Assembly (NCBI RefSeq): GCF_000517105.1
Contig: NZ_ALVT01000034.1
Coordinates: 249,101-313,100, forward strand
DNA length: 64,000 bases
From: Fischerella sp. PCC 9605
GTDB lineage: Bacteria; Cyanobacteriota; Cyanobacteriia; Cyanobacteriales; Nostocaceae
Direction of reading: 5' to 3'
Below the pieces are notes generated by a model that saw nothing but the letters and a program-made list of their open reading frames with translations, was not told where the DNA came from and did no database searches. A program made the translations under genes and the position numbers. Positions 37,308 through 47,129 of this stretch are shown here, piece by piece. Position 1 is the first letter of the stretch. Every line of letters begins with the position of its first letter.

Positions 37308-38798
37308 ATGACACCTCCAGAAAACAACAATCTCATAGAAGAACATAAAGAACTAATTAAAGAAGTTCTCCAAGCTTATCCAGAAAAATCTCGCAAAAAG
37401 CGGGAAAAACACCTTAACGTTCATGAAGAAGGTAAGTCCGACTGCGGCGTTAAGTCCAACATCAAATCAGTTCCTGGTGTGATGACCGCCCGTGGTTGTG
37501 CCTATGCAGGTTCCAAGGGTGTGGTTTGGGGTCCCATCAAGGACATGATCCACATCAGCCACGGTCCCGTTGGTTGCGGTTACTGGTCTTGGTCTGGTCG
37601 TCGTAACTACTACGTGGGTATTACCGGGGTTGACAGCTTCGGCACCATGCACTTTACCTCCGATTTCCAAGAACGCGACATCGTTTTCGGTGGTGACAAA
37701 AAGCTGGCTAAGATTATTCAAGAAATTGAAGAACTCTTCCCTCTCAACCGTGGTATCAGCGTTCAGTCTGAGTGTCCTATAGGTTTAATTGGGGATGACA
37801 TTGAAGCCGTCGCCAAGAAAGCATCCAAAGAGACTGGTAAGCCGGTTGTACCCGTACGTTGCGAAGGTTTCCGAGGTGTTTCTCAGTCCCTTGGACACCA
37901 CATCGCTAACGATGCTATCCGCGACCACATGTTTCCTCGCTATGACAAAGCGAAGAAGGAAAATACACTAAGCATTGAACCTGGCCCCTACGATGTAGCG
38001 CTGATTGGTGACTACAACATCGGTGGTGACGCTTGGTCTAGCCGGATGCTGTTGGAAGAAATTGGCTTGCGTGTTGTTGCTCAGTGGTCTGGTGACGGTA
38101 CCGTCAACGAACTGGTTAACGGTCTTTCCGCTAAGTTAGTTCTCATCCACTGCTACCGCTCGATGAACTACATCTGCCGTGCTTTGGAAGAAGCTTACGG
38201 TATGCCCTGGATGGAGTTCAACTTCTTCGGCCCTACCAAGATTGCTGAATCTCTCCGCGAGGTTGCTGCTAAATTTGACTCTAAGATCCAAGAAAATGCC
38301 GAGAAAGTGATCGCTAAGTATACACCGATCATGAATGCGGTAGTTGAGAAGTATCGCCCACGCCTCGAAGGCAACACCGTCATGCTATACGTCGGCGGTC
38401 TGCGTCCTCGTCACGTTGTGCCTGCTTTTGAAGACCTCGGTATCAAAGTTATCGGTACTGGTTACGAGTTTGCTCACAACGACGACTACAAGCGCACCAC
38501 CCACTACATCGACAACGCCACAATTATTTACGACGACGTTACAGCTTACGAGTTCGAGGAATTCGTCAAAGCGAAGAAACCCGATCTAATTGCTTCTGGT
38601 ATCAAAGAGAAATACGTATTCCAGAAGATGGGTCTGCCTTTCCGGCAAATGCACTCCTGGGATTACTCCGGCCCTTATCACGGTTACGACGGCTTCGCCA
38701 TCTTCGCTCGCGACATGGATATGGCACTCAACAGCCCAACTTGGGGATTAATTGATACTCCTTGGAACAAGAAAGAAGTAAAGGCTAAAGCTGCATAA
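37308..38798 (+). CDS. nifD: Nitrogenase MoFe protein alpha chain
   Basis: A 496-residue alpha chain. P-cluster cysteines lie in [18 protein letters not shown] and [13 protein letters not shown]. The FeMo-co cysteine and histidine regions are present ([29 protein letters not shown]). The gene is continuous, but DNA encoding SWDYSG contains GGATTACTCCGG (38660-38671), matching the 11-bp core at which the nifD excision element integrates in other heterocyst-formers. The start ATG is at 37308, without a strong ribosome site. Confidence 0.99.
   Translation: MTPPENNNLIEEHKELIKEVLQAYPEKSRKKREKHLNVHEEGKSDCGVKSNIKSVPGVMTARGCAYAGSKGVVWGPIKDMIHISHGPVGCGYWSWSGRRNYYVGITGVDSFGTMHFTSDFQERDIVFGGDKKLAKIIQEIEELFPLNRGISVQSECPIGLIGDDIEAVAKKASKETGKPVVPVRCEGFRGVSQSLGHHIANDAIRDHMFPRYDKAKKENTLSIEPGPYDVALIGDYNIGGDAWSSRMLLEEIGLRVVAQWSGDGTVNELVNGLSAKLVLIHCYRSMNYICRALEEAYGMPWMEFNFFGPTKIAESLREVAAKFDSKIQENAEKVIAKYTPIMNAVVEKYRPRLEGNTVMLYVGGLRPRHVVPAFEDLGIKVIGTGYEFAHNDDYKRTTHYIDNATIIYDDVTAYEFEEFVKAKKPDLIASGIKEKYVFQKMGLPFRQMHSWDYSGPYHGYDGFAIFARDMDMALNSPTWGLIDTPWNKKEVKAKAA
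38660..38671 (+). other. Unoccupied nifD-element core site (XisA-type)
   Basis: GGATTACTCCGG matches the known recombination core of the 11-kb nifD element of Anabaena PCC 7120 (GGATTACTCCG). Here it is an intact part of the nifD codons, so the gene is either never invaded or represents the cleaned state. Confidence 0.6.
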
Positions 38799-38880
38799 AA
38801 GGGACTAGAGACTAGGGATTGGGAACTAGGTTAGATTCTTTCCCAATCCCCGATCCCCAATCCCCAATACCCTACACAAA
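38799..38880. repeat. Inverted repeat 'gggactagagactagggattggg / cccaatccccgatcccc' between nifD and nifK
   Basis: G-rich left units (38800-38828) face C-rich right units (38839-38870). It is the same class as at 40480-40565 after nifK. Confidence 0.65.
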
Positions 38881-38907
38881 CCCAGCAAGCAACAGAGAGA
38901 TACAGAA

Positions 38908-40446
38908 ATGCCACAGAATCCCGACAAAATTGTAGACCACGTAGACCTATTCAAACAGCCAGAGTATACAGAGCTATTCAAGAATAAACACGAACAATTT
39001 GAGGGTGGACACTCCGCTGAAGAAGTTGCCCGTGTTGCTGAATGGACTAAAGGCTGGGAGTACCGCGAAAAGAACTTTGCCCGGGAAGCGTTAACAGTTA
39101 ACCCTGCTAAAGGTTGCCAACCCGTAGGCGCTATCTTTGCTGCTGTTGGTTTTGAAGGTACTCTTCCCTTTGTCCAAGGTTCTCAAGGTTGCGTTGCATA
39201 CTTCCGTACCCACCTCAGCCGTCACTATAAAGAGCCGTTCTCCGCCGTGTCTTCTTCCATGACTGAAGATGCAGCCGTGTTTGGTGGTTTGAACAACATG
39301 ATTGAAGGTTTGCAAGTTTCTTACCAACTTTACAAGCCCAAGATGATTGCTGTTTGCACCACCTGTATGGCAGAGGTTATCGGTGATGACTTGGGTGCAT
39401 TTATCACCAACGCTAAGAATGCAGGTTCTGTTCCTCAAGATTTACCAGTACCTTTTGCTCACACCCCCAGTTTCGTTGGTTCCCACATCACTGGTTACGA
39501 CAACATGATGAAGGGGATTCTGTCTAATCTGACAGAAGGTAAGAAGAAAAACACTACCAACGGCAAGCTCAACTTTATCCCCGGCTTTGATACCTACACT
39601 GGTAACAACCGTGAATTAAAGCGGATGCTCAACCTGATGGGTATTGACCACACCATTTTGGCAGATAACAGCGAATATCTGGATTCTCCCAATACTGGTG
39701 AGTACAATATGTACCCAGGTGGTACAAAACTGGAAGATGCTGCTGATTCTTGCAACGCCGAAGCTACTGTTGCTCTGCAACGCTACACCACACCCAAGAC
39801 TCGCGAATATATCCAAACCAAGTGGAATCAAAAGACCACTGTTCTGCGTCCTTGGGGTGTCAAGGGAACCGATGAGTTCTTGATGACATTGTCTGAAATG
39901 ACCGGCAAGCCCATTCCCAAAGAGTTGGAAGATGAGCGCGGTCGTTTGGTAGACGCAATGACCGACTCCTACGCTTGGATTCATGGCAAGAAGTTTGCAA
40001 TTTACGGCGACCCAGATTTAATCTACAGTGTCACCAGTTTCTTGTTAGAGTTGGGTGCTGAACCAGTACATATCCTCTGCAACAACGGCGACGAGGAATT
40101 CAAGAAAGAAATGGAAGCAATCCTCAGCGCTAGCCCCTTCGGAAAAGAAGCTACTGTCTGGACTGGCAAAGATCTGTGGCATATGCGGAGTTTGCTGTTC
40201 ACCGAGCCTGTTGACTTCTTCGTTGGTAACTCCTACGGTAAGTATCTGTGGCGTGATACCAAGATCCCAATGGTACGGATTGGTTATCCTCTCTTCGATC
40301 GCCATCACTTACACCGCTATCCTACTATCGGTTATCAAGGTGGACTCAACCTGCTCAACTGGGTTGTCAACACCATTCTGGATGAACTGGATCGCAACAC
40401 CAACATTGCTGGTAAGACCGATATTTCCTTCGACTTGATTCGTTAA
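38908..40446 (+). CDS. nifK: Nitrogenase MoFe protein beta chain
   Basis: A 512-residue beta chain with P-cluster cysteine motifs [31 protein letters not shown] and [13 protein letters not shown]. The conserved serine next to the P cluster is in [15 protein letters not shown]. The C-terminal part ([35 protein letters not shown]) is standard. It pairs with NifD to form the alpha2beta2 MoFe protein. It is intact, without interruption. Confidence 0.99.
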   Translation: MPQNPDKIVDHVDLFKQPEYTELFKNKHEQFEGGHSAEEVARVAEWTKGWEYREKNFAREALTVNPAKGCQPVGAIFAAVGFEGTLPFVQGSQGCVAYFRTHLSRHYKEPFSAVSSSMTEDAAVFGGLNNMIEGLQVSYQLYKPKMIAVCTTCMAEVIGDDLGAFITNAKNAGSVPQDLPVPFAHTPSFVGSHITGYDNMMKGILSNLTEGKKKNTTNGKLNFIPGFDTYTGNNRELKRMLNLMGIDHTILADNSEYLDSPNTGEYNMYPGGTKLEDAADSCNAEATVALQRYTTPKTREYIQTKWNQKTTVLRPWGVKGTDEFLMTLSEMTGKPIPKELEDERGRLVDAMTDSYAWIHGKKFAIYGDPDLIYSVTSFLLELGAEPVHILCNNGDEEFKKEMEAILSASPFGKEATVWTGKDLWHMRSLLFTEPVDFFVGNSYGKYLWRDTKIPMVRIGYPLFDRHHLHRYPTIGYQGGLNLLNWVVNTILDELDRNTNIAGKTDISFDLIR

Positions 40447-40479
40447 TCATCTCATCAACTCGCAGCGTGCCAACAAAGG

Positions 40480-40565
40480 AAAAGAAATAGGGACTGGGGA
40501 CTAGGGACTGGGTGAATTCAAAAAAACTTTTCCCAATACCTAATCCCCAATACCCAATACCCAAT
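40480..40565. repeat. Inverted repeat after nifK
   Basis: 'agggactggggactagggactggg' faces 'cccaatacctaatccccaatacccaatacccaat'. It is likely a transcript-end hairpin of nifHDK. Confidence 0.65.
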
Positions 40566-40609
40566 TTCTTTTACCTTTTTCCTTGTAAATTATTACCTAA
40601 GTATTGCAT

Positions 40610-40936
40610 ATGGCTTCTGTAAATCACACACATATTCATCCTAATTACCACCCACCTAACTATCAAAAATCTAGCGGCTTTGATATTCTAAATCCATTAC
40701 GTAGGTTAGTAGATAGTATCCAGATCAAAAATTATCGCCTTGCTCATCTAATTTGCCAAATTATTCCTTGTTGTTGCCCATTTGAGCGGGAAATTAGATT
40801 GTTTGGACGTAACTTCCATATTCCTGCACTGTGCAAGCTCAATCCTTTATATGACAACTTTGTAGGATTGCGTTTTCGTGCATTATCTTTCCTCAGCGAT
40901 GAATGTGGAGAAGATGTCACGAAATATATTTGCTAG
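40610..40936 (+). CDS. Mo-dependent nitrogenase C-terminal domain-like protein
   Basis: A 108-residue protein with a His-rich N-terminus (MASVNHTHIHPNYHPPNY) and a conserved core (LRRLVDSIQIKNYRLAHLICQIIPCCCPFEREIRLFGRNFHIPALCKLNPLYDNFVGLRFRALSFLSDECGED). Proteins of this type are known from cyanobacterial nif clusters between nifK and nifE. The clustered cysteines (IPCCCPFER) and histidines suggest metal binding; the role is not established. The ATG at 40610 is chosen over a TTG two codons earlier. Confidence 0.78.
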   Translation: MASVNHTHIHPNYHPPNYQKSSGFDILNPLRRLVDSIQIKNYRLAHLICQIIPCCCPFEREIRLFGRNFHIPALCKLNPLYDNFVGLRFRALSFLSDECGEDVTKYIC

Positions 40937-40959
40937 TCGTTACATATTACTCATTATTC

Positions 40960-41062
40960 ATTACTCATTATCGATTAATTATTAGTTAGTGGTTAGTGGT
41001 TAGTGGTTAGTGGGGAAACAATCAACAAACAACTACTAACTATTAACTACTAACTACTAGCA
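40960..41062. repeat. Inverted repeat 'gtggttagtggttag / taactactaacta' before nifE
   Basis: 'attagttagtggttagtggttagtggttag' (40982-41011) faces 'actactaactattaactactaactacta' (41031-41059). It forms a hairpin in the gap before nifE. Confidence 0.65.
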
Positions 41063-41087
41063 AACTTTATCCAGCGCGAGGAAAGAG

Positions 41088-42545
41088 ATGATAATCACCC
41101 AAGGCAAAATCAACGAGCTGCTCTCTGAGCCAGGATGCGAACATAATCAACACACGCATGGAGACAAGAAAAATAAGGCTTGCAAACAACAAGCTCAGCC
41201 TGGAGCCGCTCAAGGGGGTTGTGCCTTTGACGGTGCAATGATTGCCCTAGTACCCATTACTGATGCTGCTCATTTAGTCCACGGGCCAATCGCCTGCGCT
41301 GGCAATTCCTGGGGCAGTCGCGGCAGTCTTTCCTCCGGGCCTCAGCTTTACAAATTTGGCTTTACCACCGATTTGAGTGAAAATGATGTGATTTTCGGTG
41401 GAGAAAAAAAGCTCTATAAAGCAATTTTGGACATTCACAAACGCTACCAACCAGCAGCGGTGTTTGTTTACTCTACCTGCGTCACTGCTCTCATCGGTGA
41501 GGACATGGATGCAGTCTGCAAAGCTGCTGCCAAAAAAATCGGTATTCCCATCATCCCTGTAAATTCCCCTGGCTTTGTTGGTAGTAAAAATCTTGGCAAC
41601 CGCATTGGTGGCGAAGCTTTACTGGAATACGTCGTCGGTACTGAAGAACCAGAATACACCACACCTTACGACATCAACCTTATCGGTGAATACAATATCG
41701 CCGGTGAAATGTGGAATGTGCTGCCGTTATTCAAAAAATTAGGCATCCGCGTCTTGGCAAAAATTACAGGCGATGCTCGCTACAAGGAAGTTTGCAGCGC
41801 CCATCGTGCCAAACTCAATGTGATGATTTGCTCCAAAGCCCTGATCAATATGGCGCGGAAAATGGAGGAGCGTTACGGCATCCCCTACATCGAAGAGTCT
41901 TTCTATGGTGTAGAAGATATAAATCGATGTTTGCGAAATATTGCAGCAAAATTGGGCGAGTCCCTTCGGGATAGCTCCGCTTCACGCGATTTGCAAGAAC
42001 GGACAGAAAAGCTGATTGCCGAAGAAACTTCCGCTTTAAATGTAAAACTCGCTCCCTATCGCGATCGCCTTAAGGGCAAGCGCGTTGTCCTTTATACCGG
42101 GGGTGTGAAAAGCTGGTCTATTATCTCGGCAGCAAAGGACTTGGGCATGGAAGTTGTTGCTACCAGTACTAAGAAAAGTACTGAGGAAGACAAAGCCCGC
42201 ATCAAGCAGTTACTCGGTCAAGATGGCATTACCTTGGAAAAGGGCAATCCTCAAGAAATACTGCGGGTGATTAACGAAACCAACGCAGAGATGTTAATTG
42301 CTGGGGGTCGTAACCAATACACTGCTCTAAAAGCCCGGATTCCTTTCCTCGACATCAACCAGGAACGCCACCACGCCTACGCTGGTTATAGCGGTATGGT
42401 AGAAATGGCGCGAGAACTGGATGAAGCCCTCTACAGCCCCGTGTGGGAGCAAGTCCGCAAACCAGCACCTTGGGAAGACGACCAAGAAAATGTCACCACC
42501 TCACCACGTCTTTCCATCTCCTTATCTTTAGAGGAGGATGAATAA
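41088..42545 (+). CDS. nifE: FeMo-cofactor scaffold subunit NifE, with a repeat-derived insert
   Basis: A 485-residue NifE with the conserved [37 protein letters not shown] and [15 protein letters not shown] regions that carry the cluster cysteines. NifEN is the scaffold on which the FeMo-co precursor matures. Residues about 289-300 ([12 protein letters not shown]) look like an insert: the DNA 41954-41989 is a GC-rich 'gagtcccttcgggatagctccgcttcacgcg' stretch of the dispersed-repeat type, with 36 bp keeping the frame. The start ATG follows GAGGAAAGAG. The stop overlaps the nifN start (TAATG). Confidence 0.96.
   Translation: MIITQGKINELLSEPGCEHNQHTHGDKKNKACKQQAQPGAAQGGCAFDGAMIALVPITDAAHLVHGPIACAGNSWGSRGSLSSGPQLYKFGFTTDLSENDVIFGGEKKLYKAILDIHKRYQPAAVFVYSTCVTALIGEDMDAVCKAAAKKIGIPIIPVNSPGFVGSKNLGNRIGGEALLEYVVGTEEPEYTTPYDINLIGEYNIAGEMWNVLPLFKKLGIRVLAKITGDARYKEVCSAHRAKLNVMICSKALINMARKMEERYGIPYIEESFYGVEDINRCLRNIAAKLGESLRDSSASRDLQERTEKLIAEETSALNVKLAPYRDRLKGKRVVLYTGGVKSWSIISAAKDLGMEVVATSTKKSTEEDKARIKQLLGQDGITLEKGNPQEILRVINETNAEMLIAGGRNQYTALKARIPFLDINQERHHAYAGYSGMVEMARELDEALYSPVWEQVRKPAPWEDDQENVTTSPRLSISLSLEEDE
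41954..41989. repeat. GC-rich dispersed repeat inside nifE
   Basis: 'cgagtcccttcgggatagctccgcttcacgcga' differs from the surrounding codon use and adds about 10-12 residues to a conserved helix region of NifE. It resembles intergenic 'cttcggg...ctccgcttcgcgcg' units of cyanobacteria. Confidence 0.6.
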
Positions 42546-43870
42546 TGGCAAAGGTTGTCATTCCTAACAAGCCAGTTATTGTCAATCCCCTTAAGCAAAG
42601 CCAAACTTTAGGTGCAGCCCTGGCCTTTTTGGGTTTGAAAGGGATGATGCCTTTACTTCACGGTTCCCAAGGTTGTACTGCCTTCGCTAAAGTCATACTA
42701 GTGCGGCATTTCCGAGAGGCGATTCCCCTTTCTACAACCGCAATGACAGAAGTCACTACCATCTTGGGTGGTGAGGAGAATGTCGAACAAGCAATTCTCA
42801 CCTTGGTACAGAAGTCTCAGCCAGAAATCATCGGTTTGTGTACTACTGGACTGACGGAAACCAGAGGGGATGATATGGACGGCATTCTCAAGGATTTTCG
42901 CCAACGTCACCCAGAATTGGATGAGTTGCCAATTATATTAGTCTCCTCACCGGATTTTAAAGGCTCACTGCAAGATGGTTTTGCAGCGGCGGTGGAAAGC
43001 ATCGTCAAAGAAGTTCCCCAACCAGGAGAACCGAAAGCGCAACAAGTGACAATTTTGATGAGTTCTGCTTTCACACCGGGGGATGTGCAGCAAATCAAGG
43101 AAATTGTCAGTACTTTTGGGTTGACGCCAATCGTTGTTCCCGATCTTTCCGCTTCTTTGGATGGTCACTTGGATGATTCCTACAGTCCCATCACTGGCGG
43201 TGGTACAACTTTAGTGCAACTCCACAAAGTCGGTAGTTCTGTCTATACTTTGGCGTTGGGTGAAAGTATGCGGGGTGCAGCCAAAATCCTGGAACAAAAA
43301 TTTGGCACACCTTACGAAGTATTTACCGAACTGACTGGGTTAGAAGCGGTAGACAAATTGATGCTATTTTTGGCGAATTTGAGCGGGAATGCAGTTCCGG
43401 AGAAATACCGCCGCCAACGCCGCCAACTACAAGACGCAATGTTGGACACTCATTTTTACTTTGGCAGGAAAAAGGTATCGCTAGCGCTGGAACCGGATTT
43501 ACTGTGGTCAACAGTGTATTTTCTGCAATCAATGGGTGCAGAAATTCAAGCTGCTGTGACTACTACGCGATCGCCACTTTTGGAAAAACTCCCCATTAAT
43601 AGCGTCACCATCGGTGATTTTGAAGACTTTGAGATCCTTGCTGCTGATTCTGATCTATTGATTGGCAACTCTCATACGAATGCGATCGCCAAACGCTTGC
43701 GAATTCCCCTCTATCGCCAAGGTATCCCCATTTTTGACCGTTTAGGTAATGGTCAATTTACCAAAGTGGGTTACAGAGGCACAATGGAGTTTTTATTTGA
43801 TTTGGGCAATCTCTTTTTGCATGAAGAGGAAGCAAAAGTCAGAGATAGAGATGTTCAAGGTGATTTTTAA
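42545..43870 (+). CDS. nifN: FeMo-cofactor scaffold subunit NifN
   Basis: A 441-residue protein starting [69 protein letters not shown], the NifK-like opening with one conserved cluster cysteine (GSQGC). The region LCTTGLTETRGDDMDG follows. It forms the alpha2beta2-like NifEN complex with NifE. It is separately encoded here and not fused to nifE as in some Anabaena strains. The start overlaps the nifE stop by one base, indicating coupled translation. Confidence 0.97.
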   Translation: MAKVVIPNKPVIVNPLKQSQTLGAALAFLGLKGMMPLLHGSQGCTAFAKVILVRHFREAIPLSTTAMTEVTTILGGEENVEQAILTLVQKSQPEIIGLCTTGLTETRGDDMDGILKDFRQRHPELDELPIILVSSPDFKGSLQDGFAAAVESIVKEVPQPGEPKAQQVTILMSSAFTPGDVQQIKEIVSTFGLTPIVVPDLSASLDGHLDDSYSPITGGGTTLVQLHKVGSSVYTLALGESMRGAAKILEQKFGTPYEVFTELTGLEAVDKLMLFLANLSGNAVPEKYRRQRRQLQDAMLDTHFYFGRKKVSLALEPDLLWSTVYFLQSMGAEIQAAVTTTRSPLLEKLPINSVTIGDFEDFEILAADSDLLIGNSHTNAIAKRLRIPLYRQGIPIFDRLGNGQFTKVGYRGTMEFLFDLGNLFLHEEEAKVRDRDVQGDF

Positions 43871-43957
43871 TTGTTGTTTGTTGTTTGTTGATTGTTGTTT
43901 GGGATAAGTCAACAAGCACCAACCACCAACTACCAACCACCAACTACCAACTAAAAA
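43868..43957. repeat. Inverted repeat 'ttgttgtttgttg / accaactaccaacc' between nifN and nifX
   Basis: 'attgttgtttgttgtttgttgattgttgtttggg' (43869-43903) faces 'caacaagcaccaaccaccaactaccaaccacc' (43909-43942). It is a typical gap filler of this cluster. Confidence 0.65.
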
Positions 43958-43958
43958 A

Positions 43959-44369
43959 ATGAAAATAGCCTTCACAACTAGTGACCAAGTTCATATCAAT
44001 GCTCACTTCGGTTGGGCAAAGATGATTGATGTTTATGAGATTTCTTCAGAGGGTTATCAATTTGTGGAAACTCTCAATTTCGATGGCGACCTCAAACAAG
44101 ATGGCAACGAGGACAAAGTTGCCCCTAAACTTGATGCATTGAATGATTGCACGATTGTTTATGTTTCGGCAATTGGTGGGACTGCGGCTGCCAAATTAAT
44201 CAAAAAAGGTGTCACTCCTGTCAAAGCACGTTCAGACCAAGAAGAAATTACTGATGTGCTCAATAAATTAGTTCAAACTCTCAAAGGAAGCCCACCACCT
44301 TGGCTGCGTAAAGCTTTACAACAAAAAAACCTGAACTTTGATGAATTGGAAGAAGAAACCACTGTATGA
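43959..44369 (+). CDS. nifX: Nitrogenase cofactor carrier NifX
   Basis: A 136-residue protein of the NifX/NifB-C/NafY domain: MKIAFTTSDQVHINAHFGWAKMIDVYEISSEGYQFVETLNF, and a later YVSAIGGTAAAKLIKKGVTPVKARSDQEEI. It binds FeMo-co precursors (NifB-co, VK-cluster) during transfer to NifEN. Its stop overlaps the next start (ATGA), so the two are translationally coupled. Confidence 0.95.
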   Translation: MKIAFTTSDQVHINAHFGWAKMIDVYEISSEGYQFVETLNFDGDLKQDGNEDKVAPKLDALNDCTIVYVSAIGGTAAAKLIKKGVTPVKARSDQEEITDVLNKLVQTLKGSPPPWLRKALQQKNLNFDELEEETTV

Positions 44370-44842
44370 GTGCAACTAATAGTGTTAATGGAACCGTTCC
44401 TAATGAAGTTGTAACTTCACCTTTTCTGAAAGCGATCGTTCAACAAATCCGGGGTCAAGATAGTTACGGTGTTTACCGGAATTGGTCAGATGAATTAATT
44501 CTCAAACCGTATGTTGTTAGCAAACAAAAGAAACGCGAAATTTCTGTTGAGGGTGATGTCGATCCGGTAACAGTTGGACGGATTATGGCATTTTATCGCG
44601 CTGTAGCTGCCCGTATTGAACAAGAAACCGGTTTATTATCTCAGGTTGTAGTTGATTTGAGCCATGAAGGATTTGGCTGGGCGCTGGTCTTTTCTGGTCG
44701 TCTTTTACTGGCAGTGAAAACCTTGCGAGATGCTCATCGTTTTGGTTTTGAATCGCTAGAAAAAGTAGCGGAAGAAGGAGAAAAGCTAGTCCAAAAAGGC
44801 GTGGAATTGGCTCAGAAATTTTCTGAAGTTGGAAGATTGTAA
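44366..44842 (+). CDS. NifX-associated nitrogen-fixation protein (DUF269)
   Basis: A 158-residue protein typical of the DUF269 family found directly behind nifX: PFLKAIVQQIRGQDSYGVYRNWSDELILKPYVVSK followed by VDPVTVGRIMAFYRAVAARIEQETGLLSQVVVDLSHEGFGWALVFSGRLLLAVKTLRDAHRFGF. It overlaps nifX by 4 bases. The family is always linked to Mo-nitrogenase clusters; its function is thought to lie in cofactor assembly but is not settled. Confidence 0.92.
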   Translation: MSATNSVNGTVPNEVVTSPFLKAIVQQIRGQDSYGVYRNWSDELILKPYVVSKQKKREISVEGDVDPVTVGRIMAFYRAVAARIEQETGLLSQVVVDLSHEGFGWALVFSGRLLLAVKTLRDAHRFGFESLEKVAEEGEKLVQKGVELAQKFSEVGRL

Positions 44843-44932
44843 TTAGTCATTAGTCATTGGTCATTAGTCATTGGTACAGAAAAATTACCAAGGACAAATG
44901 ACGAATGACGAATGACAAAGGACAAAGGACAA
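44843..44932. repeat. Inverted repeat 'gtcattagtcattgg / aatgacgaatgac'
   Basis: 'ttagtcattagtcattggtcattagtcattgg' faces 'aaggacaaatgacgaatgacgaatgacaaagg'. An ATG inside it (44912) is in frame with the next gene but belongs to the repeat. Confidence 0.65.
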
Positions 44933-45133
44933 ATGACAATTGAAGAACTAAAAACCCAGATAAAACGCCTCAACAGTAAAGCAGGTCAAATGAAAATGGA
45001 TCTGCACGATCTAGCAGAGGGGTTGCCAACAGATTACCAAAAAATTATGGATGTTGCTGCTGCAACTTATAAAATTTATCGTCAGTTGGAAGAACTGAAG
45101 CAACAACTAAAAAATATGGAGCAAGGCAAATGA
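44933..45133 (+). CDS. CCE_0567-type small metalloprotein (DUF683)
   Basis: A 66-residue helical-hairpin protein: MTIEELKTQIKRLNSKAGQMKMDLHDLAEGLPTDYQKIMDVAAATYKIYRQLEELKQQLKNMEQGK. This matches the small DUF683 proteins encoded between the nifX partner and nifW in cyanobacteria; a relative was reported to bind metal. The ATG 44933 is preferred over 44912, which would add repeat-encoded residues. The stop overlaps the nifW start (ATGA). Confidence 0.88.
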   Translation: MTIEELKTQIKRLNSKAGQMKMDLHDLAEGLPTDYQKIMDVAAATYKIYRQLEELKQQLKNMEQGK

Positions 45134-45447
45134 GCGAAGATTGGAAAAAATTCCAAAAGCTCACACAAGCAGAGGAATATTTTGAGTTTTTTCAATTACC
45201 TTACGAACAAAAAATTGTAAGTATAAATCGTCTGCATATTTTGAAAAAATTCTCACAATATATTCAAGAAATTGATGAGAATTATACCGTTCTTAGTGCA
45301 GAAGATAGATTAAATAAATATTGTGAGGCTTTGGAAAAAGCTTATCAGGTTTTTCTCGAATCCACACCTCAAGAACAAAAGCTGTTCAAAGTATTTAAAC
45401 AGAAGCCTAAAAATGTAATCACGCTGACAGAAATCACTTCTGATTAG
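45130..45447 (+). CDS. nifW: Nitrogenase-stabilising/protective protein NifW
   Basis: A 105-residue protein with the NifW pattern: FQKLTQAEEYFEFFQLPYEQKIVSINRLHILKKFSQYI and the later YCEALEKAYQVFLESTPQEQKLFKVFKQ. NifW is linked to maturation and oxygen protection of the MoFe protein. It overlaps the upstream gene by 4 bases and is followed 10 bases later by hesA, so it is part of one operon. Confidence 0.93.
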   Translation: MSEDWKKFQKLTQAEEYFEFFQLPYEQKIVSINRLHILKKFSQYIQEIDENYTVLSAEDRLNKYCEALEKAYQVFLESTPQEQKLFKVFKQKPKNVITLTEITSD

Positions 45448-45457
45448 GAGGTAAAAA

Positions 45458-46246
45458 GTGATAGACCTGACGCCTACCGAGTTAGAACGTTACCGTCGCC
45501 AAATGATGCTCCCTAATTTTGGCGAGACAGCGCAGAAGCGCCTAAAGTCAGCGACAGTTCTGGTAACAGGTGTGGGAGGATTAGGCGGTACGGCAGCGCT
45601 TTACCTAGCGGTAGCAGGCGTTGGGCGGCTGATCCTAGTCCGGGGTGGCGACTTGCGGTTGGATGATATGAATCGTCAAATTTTGATGACGCACGATTGG
45701 GTTGGTCAGCCAAGAGTCTTCAAGGCAAAAGAAACTCTAGAAGCTATCAATCCTGATATCAAGGTGGAAGCGATTCATGAATATATCACCCCAGAGAATG
45801 TAGACTCTTTGGTGAAATCCGCTGATATGGCACTTGACTGCGCCCATAATTTTACAGAGCGCGATGTGTTGAATGCAGCTTGCGTACGCTGGCGTAAGCC
45901 AATGGTGGAAGCAGCAATGGACGGAATGGAGGCTTACCTGACTACGATTATTCCTGGTGTGACACCTTGTTTATCTTGTTTGTTTCCAGAGAAGCCAGAT
46001 TGGGATAGGCGTGGTTTTGCAGTGTTAGGTGCTGTGTCTGGCACTCTCGCTTGTCTGACGGCACTGGAAGCAATCAAGCTAATCACTGGGTTTAGTCAAC
46101 CTCTGTTATCGCAACTGCTGACAATGGATTTGACTCGCATGGAATTTGCTAAGCGCCGTTCTTATCGCGATCGCTCTTGTCCAGTCTGCGGTAACAATGC
46201 ACCTTGGAGATACTTGCAATCTAAATCCACAGTCATTAGTCATTAG
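45458..46246 (+). CDS. hesA: HesA (ThiF/MoeB-type adenylyltransferase of nif clusters)
   Basis: A 262-residue E1-like protein: RQMMLPNFGETAQKRL, then the ATP-binding GVGGLGGTAALYLAVAGVGRLILV and DDMNRQIL. Zinc cysteines are in TPCLSCLFPE and the C-terminal CPVCGNN. It resembles MoeB/ThiF enzymes that adenylate the C-terminal Gly of a sulfur carrier; HesA is required for efficient Mo-nitrogenase maturation in heterocysts. The GTG start at 45458 follows a perfect AGGAGG. The last residues (TVISH) are encoded by the adjoining repeat. Confidence 0.93.
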   Translation: MIDLTPTELERYRRQMMLPNFGETAQKRLKSATVLVTGVGGLGGTAALYLAVAGVGRLILVRGGDLRLDDMNRQILMTHDWVGQPRVFKAKETLEAINPDIKVEAIHEYITPENVDSLVKSADMALDCAHNFTERDVLNAACVRWRKPMVEAAMDGMEAYLTTIIPGVTPCLSCLFPEKPDWDRRGFAVLGAVSGTLACLTALEAIKLITGFSQPLLSQLLTMDLTRMEFAKRRSYRDRSCPVCGNNAPWRYLQSKSTVISH

Positions 46247-46325
46247 TCAATTGTTGTTTGTTGTTTGTTCTTTGTTGTTTGGAACAACCAACAACCAACC
46301 ACCAACTACCAACAAACAACAAATT
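46228..46325. repeat. Inverted repeat 'ttgttgtttgttgtttg / caacaaccaaccacc' between hesA and hesB
   Basis: 'tcaattgttgtttgttgtttgttctttgttgtttgg' faces 'aacaaccaacaaccaaccaccaactaccaacaaac'. The hesA stop lies inside its left edge. Confidence 0.65.
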
Positions 46326-46344
46326 TTAAAAGTCAGGAGGTTGG

Positions 46345-46716
46345 ATGACTGTTACTTTGACAGAAAAAGCAGAATTTCGTCTGCGGGCATTTTTAGCAGG
46401 TTCTGCTGCTGATACCAATGATGCAACTAAAGGTATCCGCATCTCTGTTAGTGATGGTGGTTGCAGTGGTTATGAATATGCAATGGATGTCACCAGCAAG
46501 CCACAACCAGAGGATTTGGTTATTCAGCAAGGCAAAGTAACCATTTATGTTGATGCTAAAAGTGCACCGTTATTAGAAGGGATTGTCATCGATTTTATTG
46601 ACGGTGTGATGGAAAGCGGCTTCAAGTTTATCAACCCCAATGCAACTGAAACCTGCGGTTGTGGCAAGTCATTTAAAACAGCTGACTGTCAGTCAGCGGG
46701 TGTACCTTGCAACTAA
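46345..46716 (+). CDS. hesB: HesB (A-type FeS carrier protein)
   Basis: A 123-residue A-type carrier. It starts MTVTLTEKAEFRLRAFLAGS, with cluster cysteines at Cys40 (SDGGCSGYEY) and the CGCG pair near the C-terminus (ETCGCGKSF). HesB hands FeS clusters to nitrogenase components. The ATG follows a strong CAGGAGGTTGG ribosome site. It is located between hesA and fdxH, as in other heterocystous species. Confidence 0.95.
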   Translation: MTVTLTEKAEFRLRAFLAGSAADTNDATKGIRISVSDGGCSGYEYAMDVTSKPQPEDLVIQQGKVTIYVDAKSAPLLEGIVIDFIDGVMESGFKFINPNATETCGCGKSFKTADCQSAGVPCN

Positions 46717-46719
46717 TGG

Positions 46720-46806
46720 TTAGTGGTTAGTAGTTAGTGGTTAGTGGGAAACAAACAACTACTAATAACTAACAAATATCAACTAACAACTATCAACCAA
46801 CAACAA
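46720..46806. repeat. Inverted repeat 'ggttagtggttagtagttag / ctaataactaac' between hesB and fdxH
   Basis: 'atggttagtggttagtagttagtggttagtggg' faces 'caactactaataactaacaaatatcaactaac'. It is the same class as before nifE. Confidence 0.65.
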
Positions 46807-46829
46807 AGTTTTTTGAGGAGAACGCGAAA

Positions 46830-47129
46830 ATGGCAACCTACCAAGTTAGATTAATCAACAAAAAAGAAGATCTGGATACGACAATTGAAGTTGATGAAGA
46901 GACTACCATACTAGATGCAGCAGAAGAAAACGGCATTGAACTACCCTTTTCTTGTCACTCCGGTTCTTGCTCTAGCTGCGTTGGCAAGGTAGTTGAAGGT
47001 GAAATCGATCAATCTGAGCAAATTTTCCTTGATGATGAGCAGGTTTCTAAAGGGTTTGCGCTGCTTTGTGTTACTTATCCACGTTCTAATTGCACAATCA
47101 AGACTCATCAAGAACCTTATCTTGTCTAA
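46830..47129 (+). CDS. fdxH: Heterocyst [2Fe-2S] ferredoxin FdxH
   Basis: A 99-residue plant-type ferredoxin: Cys42, Cys47, Cys50 ([10 protein letters not shown]) and Cys80 (LLCVTYP). The basic positions typical of FdxH near the N-terminus (INKKEDLD) and its place at the end of the nif-hes genes identify it as the heterocyst form that donates electrons to NifH. A GAGGAG ribosome site lies before ATG 46830. Confidence 0.95.
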   Translation: MATYQVRLINKKEDLDTTIEVDEETTILDAAEENGIELPFSCHSGSCSSCVGKVVEGEIDQSEQIFLDDEQVSKGFALLCVTYPRSNCTIKTHQEPYLV

